In this document: positions 17,467-32,057 of the stretch, one piece after another
Layout: each line of letters starts with the position of its first letter
How positions within the stretch are numbered: the first letter of the stretch is position 1
NCBI RefSeq assembly: GCF_900113935.1
Contig: NZ_FORF01000016.1
Span: 1 to 64,000 of the forward strand
DNA from: Aquamicrobium aerolatum DSM 21857
GTDB lineage: Bacteria > Pseudomonadota > Alphaproteobacteria > Rhizobiales > Rhizobiaceae
Length of the DNA stretch: 64,000 nucleotides
Direction of reading: 5' to 3'
Notes under the pieces: model-generated
What the model saw: the letters and a program-made list of their open reading frames with translations, nothing else
The model's database searches: none
Told to the model about the DNA's origin: nothing
Made by a program: the position numbers and the translations under genes

Positions 17467-18477
17467 CTACACTTCCGGCAAAGAGAGCGCGGCGAGAATA
17501 TCTCGATCCTCCTGCTCACCATCGACAAATGCATCGACAACTTGCTTGAGAAACGCTGAGGCAGCCGGAGGTATTATCTGCTCTCTTCTGACCACAGCAT
17601 ATATATATCTGTACTTGAACTCGGCGCATTCCAGATTAAGCGGTGTCAGCTGACGGTTTATTACCTGAGTTGTTGCGGCCTGTAACGGCAGGAATGTTAT
17701 TGCACCGCTACGCTGCGCATTATCACACAAAACCGCAAGATTATCGCTGAAAAAGTGGCAGTTCGGCTTGGCGCCCAACCGTGCATAGGCTCGCTTCACT
17801 ATATGATGAATACCGTATGATTCATCCGGCAGCACACAGGCATAAGGAACTAGGTCGCTCAACTGCAACCGGACGCCTGTTGCAAGCGGGTGATCGGGAC
17901 GCGCCAACGCCAGCAGCGGCTGGCGCCAGCGCCCGACCTCAAGCAGCGCCGGATGAGAAAAATGATCATACAGGAAGCCGATATGGCTGACCCTTTGCTC
18001 CAGTGACTCGATCACCATCTGGCGGCCGCGCGAACGCAGTCGAAAAGTGACCGCCGGATGCGCCTCCCGAAACCTTGAAATCTGCTCGGACATGAACGGA
18101 CGCGTGATCCCCTCCACCGTCGCGATCTGCACCGTCCCACGTCGCAGCGCGGTGAGATCGGCGATATCGCCGGAAATCCGCTCGACGAGGCTCTGAATGC
18201 CATTGAGATGGTCGCGCAGAACCTCACCCGCCTCGGTCAGCGCCACGCCCTCGGGCCGCCGCTCCAGCAAAACCGTGTTGAGGTCGGCCTCCAGCTTGGA
18301 AAGTTGACGGCTGATCGCCGACGGGGCGACAGACAGGCGGTCCGCCGCTTGCCGGATCGAATGCGAGCGCGACACTTCGAGGAAATAGCGGGCAGCGCTC
18401 GGCATGAGCTGTTCGCCAAAATGCGGTTCCGACAGATCGCCTGAAATCGTCGTGGGGTTGCGAGGTGTCCGGGACAT
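17467..18477 (-). CDS. LysR-family transcriptional regulator
   Basis: 336 aa. The winged helix-turn-helix is near residues 25-85 (HSIRQAADRLSVAPSAISRQLSKLEADL), followed by the effector-binding domain. The ATG at 18475-18477 has AAAGGA about 8 nt upstream; the alternative TTG at 18501 has none. It lies 198 bp upstream of the amidase gene on the same strand, so it may regulate the amidase-TRAP cluster from an operator in that gap. The effector could be the amide or its acid product (inference). Confidence 0.9.
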   Translation of the reverse strand: MSRTPRNPTTISGDLSEPHFGEQLMPSAARYFLEVSRSHSIRQAADRLSVAPSAISRQLSKLEADLNTVLLERRPEGVALTEAGEVLRDHLNGIQSLVERISGDIADLTALRRGTVQIATVEGITRPFMSEQISRFREAHPAVTFRLRSRGRQMVIESLEQRVSHIGFLYDHFSHPALLEVGRWRQPLLALARPDHPLATGVRLQLSDLVPYACVLPDESYGIHHIVKRAYARLGAKPNCHFFSDNLAVLCDNAQRSGAITFLPLQAATTQVINRQLTPLNLECAEFKYRYIYAVVRREQIIPPAASAFLKQVVDAFVDGEQEDRDILAALSLPEV

Positions 18478-18634
18478 GTTCCATCCTTTGCGCTTGACCA
18501 ACGCTTCAGACCGACATCCACAGCGCCGAGATCTGGGATATCACATCCTCTCATCGCCGCGTCCAGCGATGAACGCTCTGGCGAACCACCCTCCCTTGTC
18601 GTCATCGCAACTATTCCGAGCCAATCGCAAAGGC

Positions 18635-18820
18635 TCAGTCGCCTTTCTTCTCCGGAAGCCCCTTGCGCTTTGTCTCTGCAAGCTCCTCCAGCTCCTCTTC
18701 GGTCATGGAGTCGTACATCTCGCGGGAGGCTCCCTTGAGTTGCGACTTTTGCGTCTCGCCACGTTTGGCCGACAGGGCCGCGCCAGCAGCCTTTTGCTGC
18801 GCTTTTGATCGTGCGGGCAT
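18635..18820 (-). CDS. small DUF3008-family protein
   Basis: 61 aa, very rich in Lys, Glu, Ala and Arg. It begins MPARSKAQQKAAGAALSAKR and ends with a conserved segment MYDSMTEEELEELAETKRKG followed by LPEKKGD. This matches the short DUF3008 proteins common in alphaproteobacteria and is unlikely to be a chance frame. The function is unknown. The gene stands alone between the LysR gene and tamA; no transmembrane segment or catalytic motif is present. Confidence 0.85.
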   Translation of the reverse strand: MPARSKAQQKAAGAALSAKRGETQKSQLKGASREMYDSMTEEELEELAETKRKGLPEKKGD

Positions 18821-19037
18821 GGCTGTTTTCCTCCTGTTGGTGCGTCACGGAAACGCTGCAACAATCGGGCAGTTCCGCCCGCTTTGCGTAACACAGTGTG
18901 ACCAGGGCCGGGTTGGCTCAGACCGGCCTGCGCGATACATTGCCGCAAATTGAGCGCGCCTAAAGCGCTTGTTAAGGTTATGACATCGATAATCGCGCCG
19001 GGGCGGAAGAGCCGTTTACTGGCGCTATTGTTGTGAT

Positions 19038-20992
19038 GTGTATGGTGTTCACTTGATCTGGCGCAGATCGTTTTGGCGGCACAGAAGCCGTATTCTTGCC
19101 GGTAGTGTTTGCGCTGCGCTTGTCGCGGCTCCCGCACCTGCATCCGCTTTTGAGCTTTTTGGTATCAAGCTCTGGGGTTCCAGCGACGACGCCTCTGACG
19201 AGGATATGGTCATTGGAACGCCGCAGACCTACAACGCGGAACTGCAGGTCACCGGTGCTGACGCCGACGACGTGAAGGCGACGTTGGAGTCGGCCTCGAC
19301 GCTTCTGGCAGACAGCGACAAACCTGCATCCGGTGCCGCCGGGCTGATCGCGAAGGCGCGCGGCGATTACCGCCGTCTGCTGGCGACACTTTATACGCAG
19401 GGGCGGTACGGCGGAACAATATCGATCACCATCGACGGCCGCGAAGCTGCCAGCATCCCGCCGGATGCAACTCTGGCCGAGCCTGCAATCGTGGTTGTGA
19501 CGGTCACGCCCGGCCCACTGTTTCATTTCCGTGAAGCCACGATCCTCAACCGTGCCCCTCTGGCCGAGCATCGCCGCGACTTTGTCGCCGCACCCGAAAC
19601 AGAGGGGTTTGCAACTGGCGAAGTCGCGCGCTCGGGAGCAATCCTGCGGGCCGAAGGGCTCGCCGTCGAGGCCTGGCGGCAACAAGGTTACGCCAAGGCG
19701 GAGATCGCCGAGCGAACAGTCGTCGCAGCGCACGACGCCGATGTCGTCGACGCCCGGCTCGAGGTTCAGCCGGGGCGTAAGGCCCATTACGGCCCGGTCA
19801 CGGTTGAGGGCGAGAATGCCGTCGACGAAGAATGGCTCGCCTGGATGACGGGACTTCGCGAAGGCGAGGAATACGACCCCGACGATATCAAGCAGGCAAG
19901 CACGCGCATTGCGCGCCTCGACGTATTCAGCGCCGCCCGTTTCCAGGAAGCAGATCAGATCGACGAATTCGGTCGTCTGCCGATCACCTACATCGTTCAG
20001 GAGCGCCCTGCCCGTCGTATTGGCGCCGGCGCCACCTATTCCACTGTCGATGGTCTCGGACTGGAAACTTTCTGGCTGCACCGAAATCTGTTCGGGCGCG
20101 CGGAGAGATTGCGCGTGGAGGGCAAGGTCGCAGGCCTTGGCCAGACCTTCAAGGTCAATGAACTGACCTATCGCGTTGGCTCAAGCTTCGTGAAACCCGG
20201 CGTCTACACGCCGGATACCGACTTTTCGGCCTCCCTCTACGGCGACCGCGAAGTGCTCAAAAGCTATACCCGGACAGCCGTCACCGGAACGGCAGGTTTC
20301 AGCCATGTCTTCAACGACCAGCTTTCTGGCGGCCTGTTCCTCAATGGCGGCCACGCGCAGTTTGAGGACAAGGAGTTCGGCAAAAGAACCTTCTCCACCG
20401 TCGGGCTCCAGGGAAAACTCACCTACGACACGCGCGACAACCAGGCCAACGCGACCCAGGGGTTCTTCCTCGAAGCCAATATCGAGCCCTTTTACGAGTT
20501 CCAGTATTCCAACATGGCAGCCAAGGCGACTATCGAGGCGCGCGCCTATCAGGGCTTCGGCCGCGACAATGATGTTGTGCTCGCCGGCCGTGTGAAAGTC
20601 GGCTCGTTGACCGGTCCGTCTGCCGACCAGTTGCCGCCCGACCTGCTATTCTTTGCCGGCGGTGGCGGCTCGGTTCGCGGCTATGCCTATCGCAACATCG
20701 GTGTACCAACGGCGAGCGGAAACGTCATTGGCGGGCGCTCTCTGCTCGAAGCTTCTGCAGAAGCGCGCGTGCGGGTCACCGACAGCATCGGCGTCGTCGG
20801 CTTTGTCGATGCCGGCTATGTCGGCGCTGACACGATGCCTGGCTTCACGGAAGATCTGAGGGTTGGGGTCGGCGCGGGCGTCAGATATCTGACGGGTCTT
20901 GGGCCCATTCGTCTTGACGTCGCAACTCCGCTGAACCGGCGTGCAGGCGATCCAACAGTCTCCGTCTATGTCGGCATAGGGCAGGCATTCTG

Positions 20993-20993
<1 letters not shown>
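19038..20993 (+). CDS. tamA: translocation and assembly module subunit TamA (Omp85/BamA family)
   Basis: 651-aa outer-membrane protein. A signal peptide (RILAGSVCAALVAAPAPASA, then FELFG) precedes a periplasmic region of POTRA repeats (about residues 60-300) and a 16-strand beta barrel. The barrel holds the conserved motif GGGGSVRGY near 550-558 and ends in the beta-signal VYVGIGQAF. The start is a GTG at 19038; the ATG two bases earlier is out of frame, and a TTG at 19053 is an alternative. Its stop overlaps the tamB start (TGATG), so the two are coupled. TamA and TamB together assist assembly of outer-membrane components and lipid transport across the envelope. Confidence 0.95.
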
Positions 20994-26067
<5,074 letters not shown>

Positions 26068-26068
26068 C

Positions 26069-26246
26069 TAGAGCAATTCCAGTAACAGTTCGAAGCGTTT
26101 GCGTTCGAATTTTCGTAAAAGCAAAAGGCCAGTGCCTGGAGATCTAGCGTATGTCTCCCGAAGGTGAGAACCGGTGTCGGGAGAAGACATGCGCGAATAC
26201 AGCAACTTAAAGCGTGTGAGCGAACCCGAAGGATCACGCTTTAGCG
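26069..26246. repeat. mosaic intergenic repeat, modules A and B plus tail hairpin
   Basis: Contains module A (ctagagcaattccag..., 26068-26130), module B (ctagcgtatgtctcccg..., 26144-26207, with self-complementary tctcccga / tcgggaga arms) and a tail hairpin with 9-bp arms at 26208-26216 and 26235-26243. Related copies occur at 28051, 33263, 48057, 52096, 54237 and 59231. The 3' part runs directly into the region just before the diguanylate cyclase start, and it is open in that gene's frame. Confidence 0.75.
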
Positions 26247-26269
26247 CATCAGGAATCAGTGAGTTTCAA

Positions 26270-27619
26270 ATGGACGTTGCAAATCAACCGGGTCTTCTTT
26301 TCTGGCACAACTCCTCCCCCGAGATCCGTCTGGCAGCGCGGCAAACACTTCAGCAGCTCGTCACTGAACACGTCGATGAGCTGGTGGCGACCTTCTATCG
26401 GCTGTTCCTTTCCCACGAAGAAGCGTCTGACTTTCTGAATCACTCGGTGGTCAACGAGCGATTGAACCAGTCGATGAGCCAGTGGCTGCTTGAAACAGTC
26501 CGGATGGACCCAGGCTCGGATTTGACTGATTTCGACGCGCGGCAGATCAAGATCGGCGAGGTCCACGCGCGCCTGAAGATCCCCAACAACCTCGTTATGG
26601 AAGGCATGAGCCTGCTGAAATCCGAGATCGCAACGAAAGTGGCGACCCTGGATCTTCCGGTTTCCCAGACCACGCACACGATCATCATCCTGGGTGAAAT
26701 CATCGACTACGCGATGCGCCTGATGACGTCGGCCTATGTCAACGACACCAACCGCCGCGCCCAGACCGATGAAGCGTTCCGCTTTTTCTCTCTGGGTCAG
26801 GACATTTCTCTTGAACGGAAAATCCAGCGCGCCGCACTGATGGAATGGAGCCAGAACGTGCTGTTGTCGCTGCTCGGACATGGCTCGGAAACGCCCGCCA
26901 CCCTTGCCAGTTCGCCATTCGGTCTGTGGGCGCGTCACCGCGCGGCGATCCTGTTTCAGGGTTCGCCGATACTCGACAGCATCGAAAGGGTGATCGCGGA
27001 GATCGACGGCGAGGTGTTGTCCTCTGTCATCGCCGACAAGCCCAACGGTGTCGTGACGCTCCAGCGGCGAATCGATGAAATCCGATTTCTGCTGAACGAC
27101 CTGTTCCAGGCCGCCTCGGCGCTGGAGAACGGTCGCGATCCGCTGACCCGCACATTCAACCGCAGGTTCCTTTCCTCTGTTCTGCGACGCGAGGTCAGCC
27201 TTGCAACGCGCGCCAAAACGCCGCTCAGCGTGCTGATGGCCGACATCGACCATTTCAAGCACATCAACGACCGCCACGGTCATTCCGCCGGCGATGCTGT
27301 CCTCAGCCACACCGCCGACATCCTGCTGCACTGTGTGCGGGCCACCGATTTTGTCTTCCGCTATGGCGGCGAAGAGTTCCTCATCGTCCTGGTTGAAAGC
27401 GACCATGATCGCGCGCTGACCATCGCGGAACGTATCCGCCAGCAGATCGCCGCAAAGCCGGCCGTCATTTCCAACGCCGGTCAGATCCCCTTCACAATGT
27501 CGATCGGCGTCGCGACATTCGAAGGCCATCCAGACTACCAATATCTGATCGACGCAGCCGACAAGGCCCTCTATCGCGCCAAGGAAAGTGGCCGAAACCG
27601 CGTTGTTTCGCATGGCTGA
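26270..27619 (+). CDS. globin-coupled sensor diguanylate cyclase
   Basis: 449 aa, probably makes cyclic di-GMP in response to O2 or another haem ligand. An N-terminal sensor globin (about residues 10-165) has the proximal His in GEVHARLKI. A middle helical region (about 170-285) is followed by a GGDEF domain with active motif GGEEF, the inhibitory site RATD five residues before it, and MADIDHFKHINDRHGHSAGD. The architecture matches DosC/YddV-type enzymes. I chose the ATG at 26270 because the longer frame (GTG at 26174) is repeat-derived and not globin-like. A ribosome site is weak at either start. Confidence 0.9.
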   Translation: MDVANQPGLLFWHNSSPEIRLAARQTLQQLVTEHVDELVATFYRLFLSHEEASDFLNHSVVNERLNQSMSQWLLETVRMDPGSDLTDFDARQIKIGEVHARLKIPNNLVMEGMSLLKSEIATKVATLDLPVSQTTHTIIILGEIIDYAMRLMTSAYVNDTNRRAQTDEAFRFFSLGQDISLERKIQRAALMEWSQNVLLSLLGHGSETPATLASSPFGLWARHRAAILFQGSPILDSIERVIAEIDGEVLSSVIADKPNGVVTLQRRIDEIRFLLNDLFQAASALENGRDPLTRTFNRRFLSSVLRREVSLATRAKTPLSVLMADIDHFKHINDRHGHSAGDAVLSHTADILLHCVRATDFVFRYGGEEFLIVLVESDHDRALTIAERIRQQIAAKPAVISNAGQIPFTMSIGVATFEGHPDYQYLIDAADKALYRAKESGRNRVVSHG

Positions 27620-27796
27620 ACAACGCCACCGGCCCGAACCCCCACCTCCCCTTGCGTCACGAAAGCGTTGAAAACCCACTATTTTAGGGTGTTTTGAAAA
27701 TTATTTGGTCTTGGCTCAATTTCGGTCTGGACAGGTCGGAAAGACCCCCTTATACGGACCTCACTTGCAGCGACACAGACCAAGTCGCCGCCCGGC

Positions 27797-27872
<76 letters not shown>

Positions 27873-28050
27873 AATCAATGATCTGGCAGATCAATTTCTC
27901 GGTCATTTTACAAACTGTCATTCATTTTACAGTTTGGCGCCAAGATGTTCTTTCCTGCAATTGACCGGCCACAATGTCTGGCCGGCGACAGCGGCCCCGT
28001 CGCAGCTTGCCATGGGAGAGCCCAATGCGTGTCGCGTTCTACAGGATTCG

Positions 28051-28126
28051 CTTCACACGCTTTAAGTTGCTGAATTCGCGCATGTCTTTATCCAGGCACC
28101 GGTTCCCACTTTCGGGAGACGTGCGC
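28051..28126 (-). repeat. mosaic intergenic repeat, module B (inverted)
   Basis: On the minus strand this reads gcgcacgtctcccgaaagtg, ggaaccggtg, gaaagacatgcgcgaattcag and caacttaaagcgtgtgaag (positions in order, small gaps). It aligns with module B at 26144-26220 in the same order. It lies in the 496-bp gap (27873-28368) between tRNA-Lys and the next gene. The rest of that gap holds a short hairpin at 27965-27985 and no convincing gene. Confidence 0.7.
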
Positions 28127-28368
28127 CAATCCCATCGACGCTCCAGTCCCATATGTGCCATTTGCCGCGCACGAACTTGGTAACAGTTTTGGTGAAGTTC
28201 ATGCCTCATTTTTCGAGAAAAATGACAGCAATCGACAATAAACCATCCCCCGAGAACATCAAAACTCTGCTGGCACGCCTAACTTGCTTCTATTAGAGGT
28301 CACCACTAGACAACAATTGACAATAATTTGCTCCGATTCCTTAGAGAAGAACCGGCGAGGAGAACTGC

Positions 28369-29769
28369 ATGCCTTTGAACGGAAAAGAACTTCACTTCGA
28401 TCACACCGCTGCATCGGGGTCCGTCCATTCAGTGAATGCGGTGGTTGGTTCCGGAGTGGAGTTTACGTACGGATCGTATTTTTCGATCAATGTAACCGGA
28501 CGTGACATCCAATTTACTGCACAAACCGCAGGGACGTTCAATCCTGGCGCTTTCAACGGCATGGTCATCACCGATCATCTCGACACTTTGCCTAATTTCA
28601 CTGGGATTTCTATTTTCGTCAATGGAACCGCCGGCCCAATAGACCTGTCCCGTTACTGGGTCGAAGACGATAAAATCCACCTCAATTTCCAGGGCCTCAA
28701 TCTCAGCGACCTCCATGGAATTACATTCCGTGTCGTTCTTGGTGATGAGCCCACCGATATCGGGCTGTCGAACGACGCAGTGAACGAGGGGGCGGTCGGC
28801 GCAATCATCGGCGACCTGACAACAGTTGACGCGGATCAGTCATCCGGACACGTCTACAGGATCGACGACCCGCGCTTCGAGATCGTTGGAGGGCAGTTGA
28901 AGCTCAAGGACAGCGTCGCGCTCGACTACGCCATTGATCAAACTATCTCGGTGATCGTGACGTCAACCGACGAGTGGGACAATGAGCTCGCGCAGACCTT
29001 TACGATCAGAGTTCTCGAAAACTCCCCTCCGCCCAATACCGCACCGGTTTTCACCAGTCCGGCGGGTCTGACCATCAGAGAAAATCAGACTCTGATCGGC
29101 CCTCTCACAGCACACGATCCCGATGGTGACGCGCTGACATTTTCGATTATTGGCGGCGCCGATGCTGCCCTTTTCACTATCAACCGCAAAAACGGGACAC
29201 TGTCTTTCATCGAGGCCCCCGACTACGAGGCGCCTCTGTCTGCTGATGGCAGCAACAGCTACAATGTACGCATCAGCGTCTCAGACGGCACGGCTAGCGC
29301 CTCGCAACTCTTCACGGTCAATGTGCTCGACACTGTAGAAATCGCGCGCTTTTATAACATCAAGAACGGATCCCATTTTTATACTTCCGACACCAATGAG
29401 CGCGACCAGCTGATCGCCACCAGCACCGATCATATCTTTGAGGGTGAGACATTTTCCTCGGCCGCAACGACGGCGGATGGCGTTTCCGTACATCGGTTTT
29501 ACAATGAAGTTACTGGCGGCCATTTTTACACGGCCGATTCCGCTGAGGCCGCTTTTGTTCGCGCTAACTTGCCGCAATTCTTGTCTGAAGGCGAAGCCTT
29601 CACTGCCTATGAGCATGATCAAAATGATCGTCAGGCAGTTTTTCGTTTCTACAACACTGACACCCGAGCGCATTTCTATACGAGCGATGAAGCCGAGCGC
29701 GACAAGGTCCTCGTGACCTTGCCGCAGTTCAACTATGAAGGCGTCGGATTTTACGTCGACCTTGCGTAG
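28369..29769 (+). CDS. cadherin-domain protein with C-terminal DUF5648 repeats
   Basis: 466 aa, probably a surface or secreted binding protein. Residues about 125-225 form a cadherin-like domain and 225-325 a second one, with calcium-type motifs such as VDADQSSG and HDPDGDALTF. Residues 327-466 consist of three repeats of about 45 aa with the pattern RFYN-x5-HFYT and EGExF (IKNGSHFYTSD, EVTGGHFYTAD, TDTRAHFYTSD). This pattern matches DUF5648 cell-wall or carbohydrate-associated modules. The first 120 residues are unassigned. The start ATG has GAGGAGA 5 nt upstream. There is no Sec signal peptide and no obvious RTX repeats, so the export route is unclear. GC content around the gene is lower than in its neighbours, which hints at transfer. 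Confidence 0.8.
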   Translation: MPLNGKELHFDHTAASGSVHSVNAVVGSGVEFTYGSYFSINVTGRDIQFTAQTAGTFNPGAFNGMVITDHLDTLPNFTGISIFVNGTAGPIDLSRYWVEDDKIHLNFQGLNLSDLHGITFRVVLGDEPTDIGLSNDAVNEGAVGAIIGDLTTVDADQSSGHVYRIDDPRFEIVGGQLKLKDSVALDYAIDQTISVIVTSTDEWDNELAQTFTIRVLENSPPPNTAPVFTSPAGLTIRENQTLIGPLTAHDPDGDALTFSIIGGADAALFTINRKNGTLSFIEAPDYEAPLSADGSNSYNVRISVSDGTASASQLFTVNVLDTVEIARFYNIKNGSHFYTSDTNERDQLIATSTDHIFEGETFSSAATTADGVSVHRFYNEVTGGHFYTADSAEAAFVRANLPQFLSEGEAFTAYEHDQNDRQAVFRFYNTDTRAHFYTSDEAERDKVLVTLPQFNYEGVGFYVDLA

Positions 29770-29979
29770 CCGGTACAGATTATCTCCTGAAGTCATAGCG
29801 CTTGATGCGCATCGACGCGCCTGAACTCCACACCTCAACATCGGGAAAATCCATCCGCTTCTCGGCAGCTCCGCACCCCCTCTACCCGCCAACATGGCGA
29901 AACTTTAATTTGAATTCCGCGTCCATATCCCCGAAGTGTCACGCAAGGGACCGACGGATTATCGAGGGCTAGGACAGGT

Positions 29980-31347
29980 ATGGACCAGAACGCGGGGCGC
30001 GCCGACGCGGCAGTTGCTGCGCCGGAATCGATTGAACAGGCACTCGGCCTGAATGCGCGCGGCAAGCCCGCAGGCGGGCCAGCGCGCAGGACTATCCGCA
30101 AATGGCTGCCCTTGCTCGCCGTGCTCGTCATCGCCGCGGGTGCAACCGCATATTGGCGGTGGAGCAGTGAAGCCGCCGTTGCGCCTGTAAGCTACCGTTC
30201 TGTGCCGGTCGAGCGCGGATTGCTGACCGTTGAGATATCTGCCACCGGCACGCTGCAGCCCTTGACCCAGGTCGAAGTGTCGAGCGAGCTGTCGGGTGTC
30301 GTGCGCACCGTTCGCGTCGATGAGAACCAGCGCGTTGCCATGGGCGATGTGCTCGCTGAGCTCGACACCACACGCATTGCCGCGCAAGTTGAACGGGCGC
30401 AGGCGAATGTCTCGGCGGCATCCGCCCGTATTGCCGACGCAGAAGTAACCTTGAATGAAACCGAACAGGCTCTTCAGCGCGCCCAGACGCTGTCCGGCCG
30501 TGGCATGACGACCGAACAGGCGCTCGAAACCGCGCGGGCAGCGCGAGACCGTGCCGCCAGCGCAGTCACGATTGCCAAAGCCAATCATGAGGTCGCGGTC
30601 GCTGATCTGAAATTGCAGCAGGCCGATCTTGCCAAGAGCACCATCTATGCGCCCATCGACGGGATTGTGCTGAGCCGTTCGGTCAATCCCGGCCAGACCG
30701 TCGCCTCATCCATGCAGGCGCCCATCCTGTTCGTGATTGCCGAGAACCTCGAAACCATGGAACTGAAGGCGGCGGTTGACGAGGCTGATATCGGCGCTGT
30801 CACCCCCGGCCAGACCGCCCGCTTCACGGTCGACGCTTTTCCCGGTCGCCGCTTTGACGCAGCGATCCGCGATATTTCCTATGCCTCGTCGGTGACCGAA
30901 GGTGTCGTCACCTATCAGGCGCGGCTCAACGTCGCCAATGACGAGCTGTTGCTGCGGCCCGGCATGACCGCGACGGTCGACATCGTCACGCGCGAAGAAG
31001 ACGGCGTACTGCTGATTCCGGCCACCGCCCTTCGCTTCACCCCGCCCCAGCAAAGCGAACGCGGCGGCTGGTCGCTGCAGCAACTGTTCATGCCTCGGCC
31101 CCCCATGGGCATGTTCCGCCAGCGTGGCGGCAACGCCACGGCAAATGATGGCACCCGCCCGGTCTATGTTCTGCAAGACGGCCAACCGAGCATGGTGCGC
31201 GTGTCGATCGGCGCATCGGCAGGCGATTCTGTAGAGGTTCTTTCGGGCCTGAAAGAAGGCGATCAGGTCATCACCGGCATTGAACAGGCCCGCTCAGGCG
31301 CGCGAGGCAGTCAGGGCCGTCCCGCGCGCGGGGGTTCGCACCCATGA
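29980..31347 (+). CDS. periplasmic adaptor of a MacAB-type export system (HlyD/RND family)
   Basis: 455 aa. A cytoplasmic tail (1-40) and a single membrane helix (about 44-60) are followed by the biotinyl-lipoyl halves TLQPLTQVEVSSELSGVVR and IYAPIDGIVLSRSVNPGQTV. Between them is a coiled-coil hairpin (about 125-215), followed by a beta-barrel domain and a C-terminal membrane-proximal domain. A Gly/Arg/Met-rich loop near 360-385 (PMGMFRQRGG) is not usual in the family. Its stop overlaps the ATPase start, so the three genes 29980-33265 form one operon. It links the ABC pump in the inner membrane to an outer-membrane channel, probably a TolC-like one encoded elsewhere. Confidence 0.92.
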   Translation: MDQNAGRADAAVAAPESIEQALGLNARGKPAGGPARRTIRKWLPLLAVLVIAAGATAYWRWSSEAAVAPVSYRSVPVERGLLTVEISATGTLQPLTQVEVSSELSGVVRTVRVDENQRVAMGDVLAELDTTRIAAQVERAQANVSAASARIADAEVTLNETEQALQRAQTLSGRGMTTEQALETARAARDRAASAVTIAKANHEVAVADLKLQQADLAKSTIYAPIDGIVLSRSVNPGQTVASSMQAPILFVIAENLETMELKAAVDEADIGAVTPGQTARFTVDAFPGRRFDAAIRDISYASSVTEGVVTYQARLNVANDELLLRPGMTATVDIVTREEDGVLLIPATALRFTPPQQSERGGWSLQQLFMPRPPMGMFRQRGGNATANDGTRPVYVLQDGQPSMVRVSIGASAGDSVEVLSGLKEGDQVITGIEQARSGARGSQGRPARGGSHP

Positions 31348-32057
31348 ACGGGTCTGCGCCGCCTCTCCTGACCTTTCGCGACATATGGAAGACATACGGA
31401 GACGGTGAAACCCGCGTCAATGCTCTGGCCGGGGTGAACCTTGCCATAGATCAGGGCGAGTTCGTCGCAATCATGGGGCCATCGGGCTCGGGCAAATCGA
31501 CCTCGATGAACATCATCGGCTGCCTCGATACGCCGACAAAGGGCGTCTACAGCTTCATGGGTGTGGATGCTGGCGCTCTCGACCGCAGCCGCCGCGCGGT
31601 GCTGCGCAACCGCTATATCGGCTTCGTGTTTCAGGGCTACAATCTGTTACCGCGCACGACCGCGGCAGAAAATGTCGAGCTGCCGCTGGTTTATCGCGGC
31701 GTGAATTCGCGCGACCGCAGGGATCTGGCGATGAACGCGCTGGCACAGGTCGGCCTTCAGGGACGCGAGCACCATACCCCTGCCGAATTGTCTGGCGGCC
31801 AGCAACAGCGCGTCGCGATCGCCCGCGCCATTGTCACCCGCCCTACCCTGCTTGTCGCTGACGAGCCGACGGGAAACCTTGATACCGCCCGCAGCCACGA
31901 GATCATGAGCCTCCTGACGGAGCTCAATGGCCAGCAGGGACTGACGATCGTGATGGTCACCCACGAGGCCGACATCGCTGCCTATGCCCAGCGCACGATC
32001 CATTTCCTCGATGGCAACATCGCGTCCGACACCGCTGCTGCGATGGAGGCAAGCTGA
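31344..32057 (+). CDS. MacB-type ABC transporter ATPase
   Basis: 237 aa. Walker A GPSGSGKST is at residues 45-53, the signature LSGGQQQR near 151-158, Walker B LLVADEPTGNLD near 171-182, and the switch H is in MVTHE. This subunit is separate from the permease, unlike E. coli MacB where ATPase and permease are fused; the split form is common in LolD-like and MacB-like systems of other bacteria. The start and stop overlap the neighbours by 4 and 1 bp. It energises export of an amphipathic substrate (macrolide, peptide or lipid; unknown here). Confidence 0.93.
   Translation: MNGSAPPLLTFRDIWKTYGDGETRVNALAGVNLAIDQGEFVAIMGPSGSGKSTSMNIIGCLDTPTKGVYSFMGVDAGALDRSRRAVLRNRYIGFVFQGYNLLPRTTAAENVELPLVYRGVNSRDRRDLAMNALAQVGLQGREHHTPAELSGGQQQRVAIARAIVTRPTLLVADEPTGNLDTARSHEIMSLLTELNGQQGLTIVMVTHEADIAAYAQRTIHFLDGNIASDTAAAMEAS

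Noticed and set aside
18237-18848. Minus-strand frame over the LysR and DUF3008 genes
   Set aside because: Overlaps two better-supported genes in other frames and has no domain.
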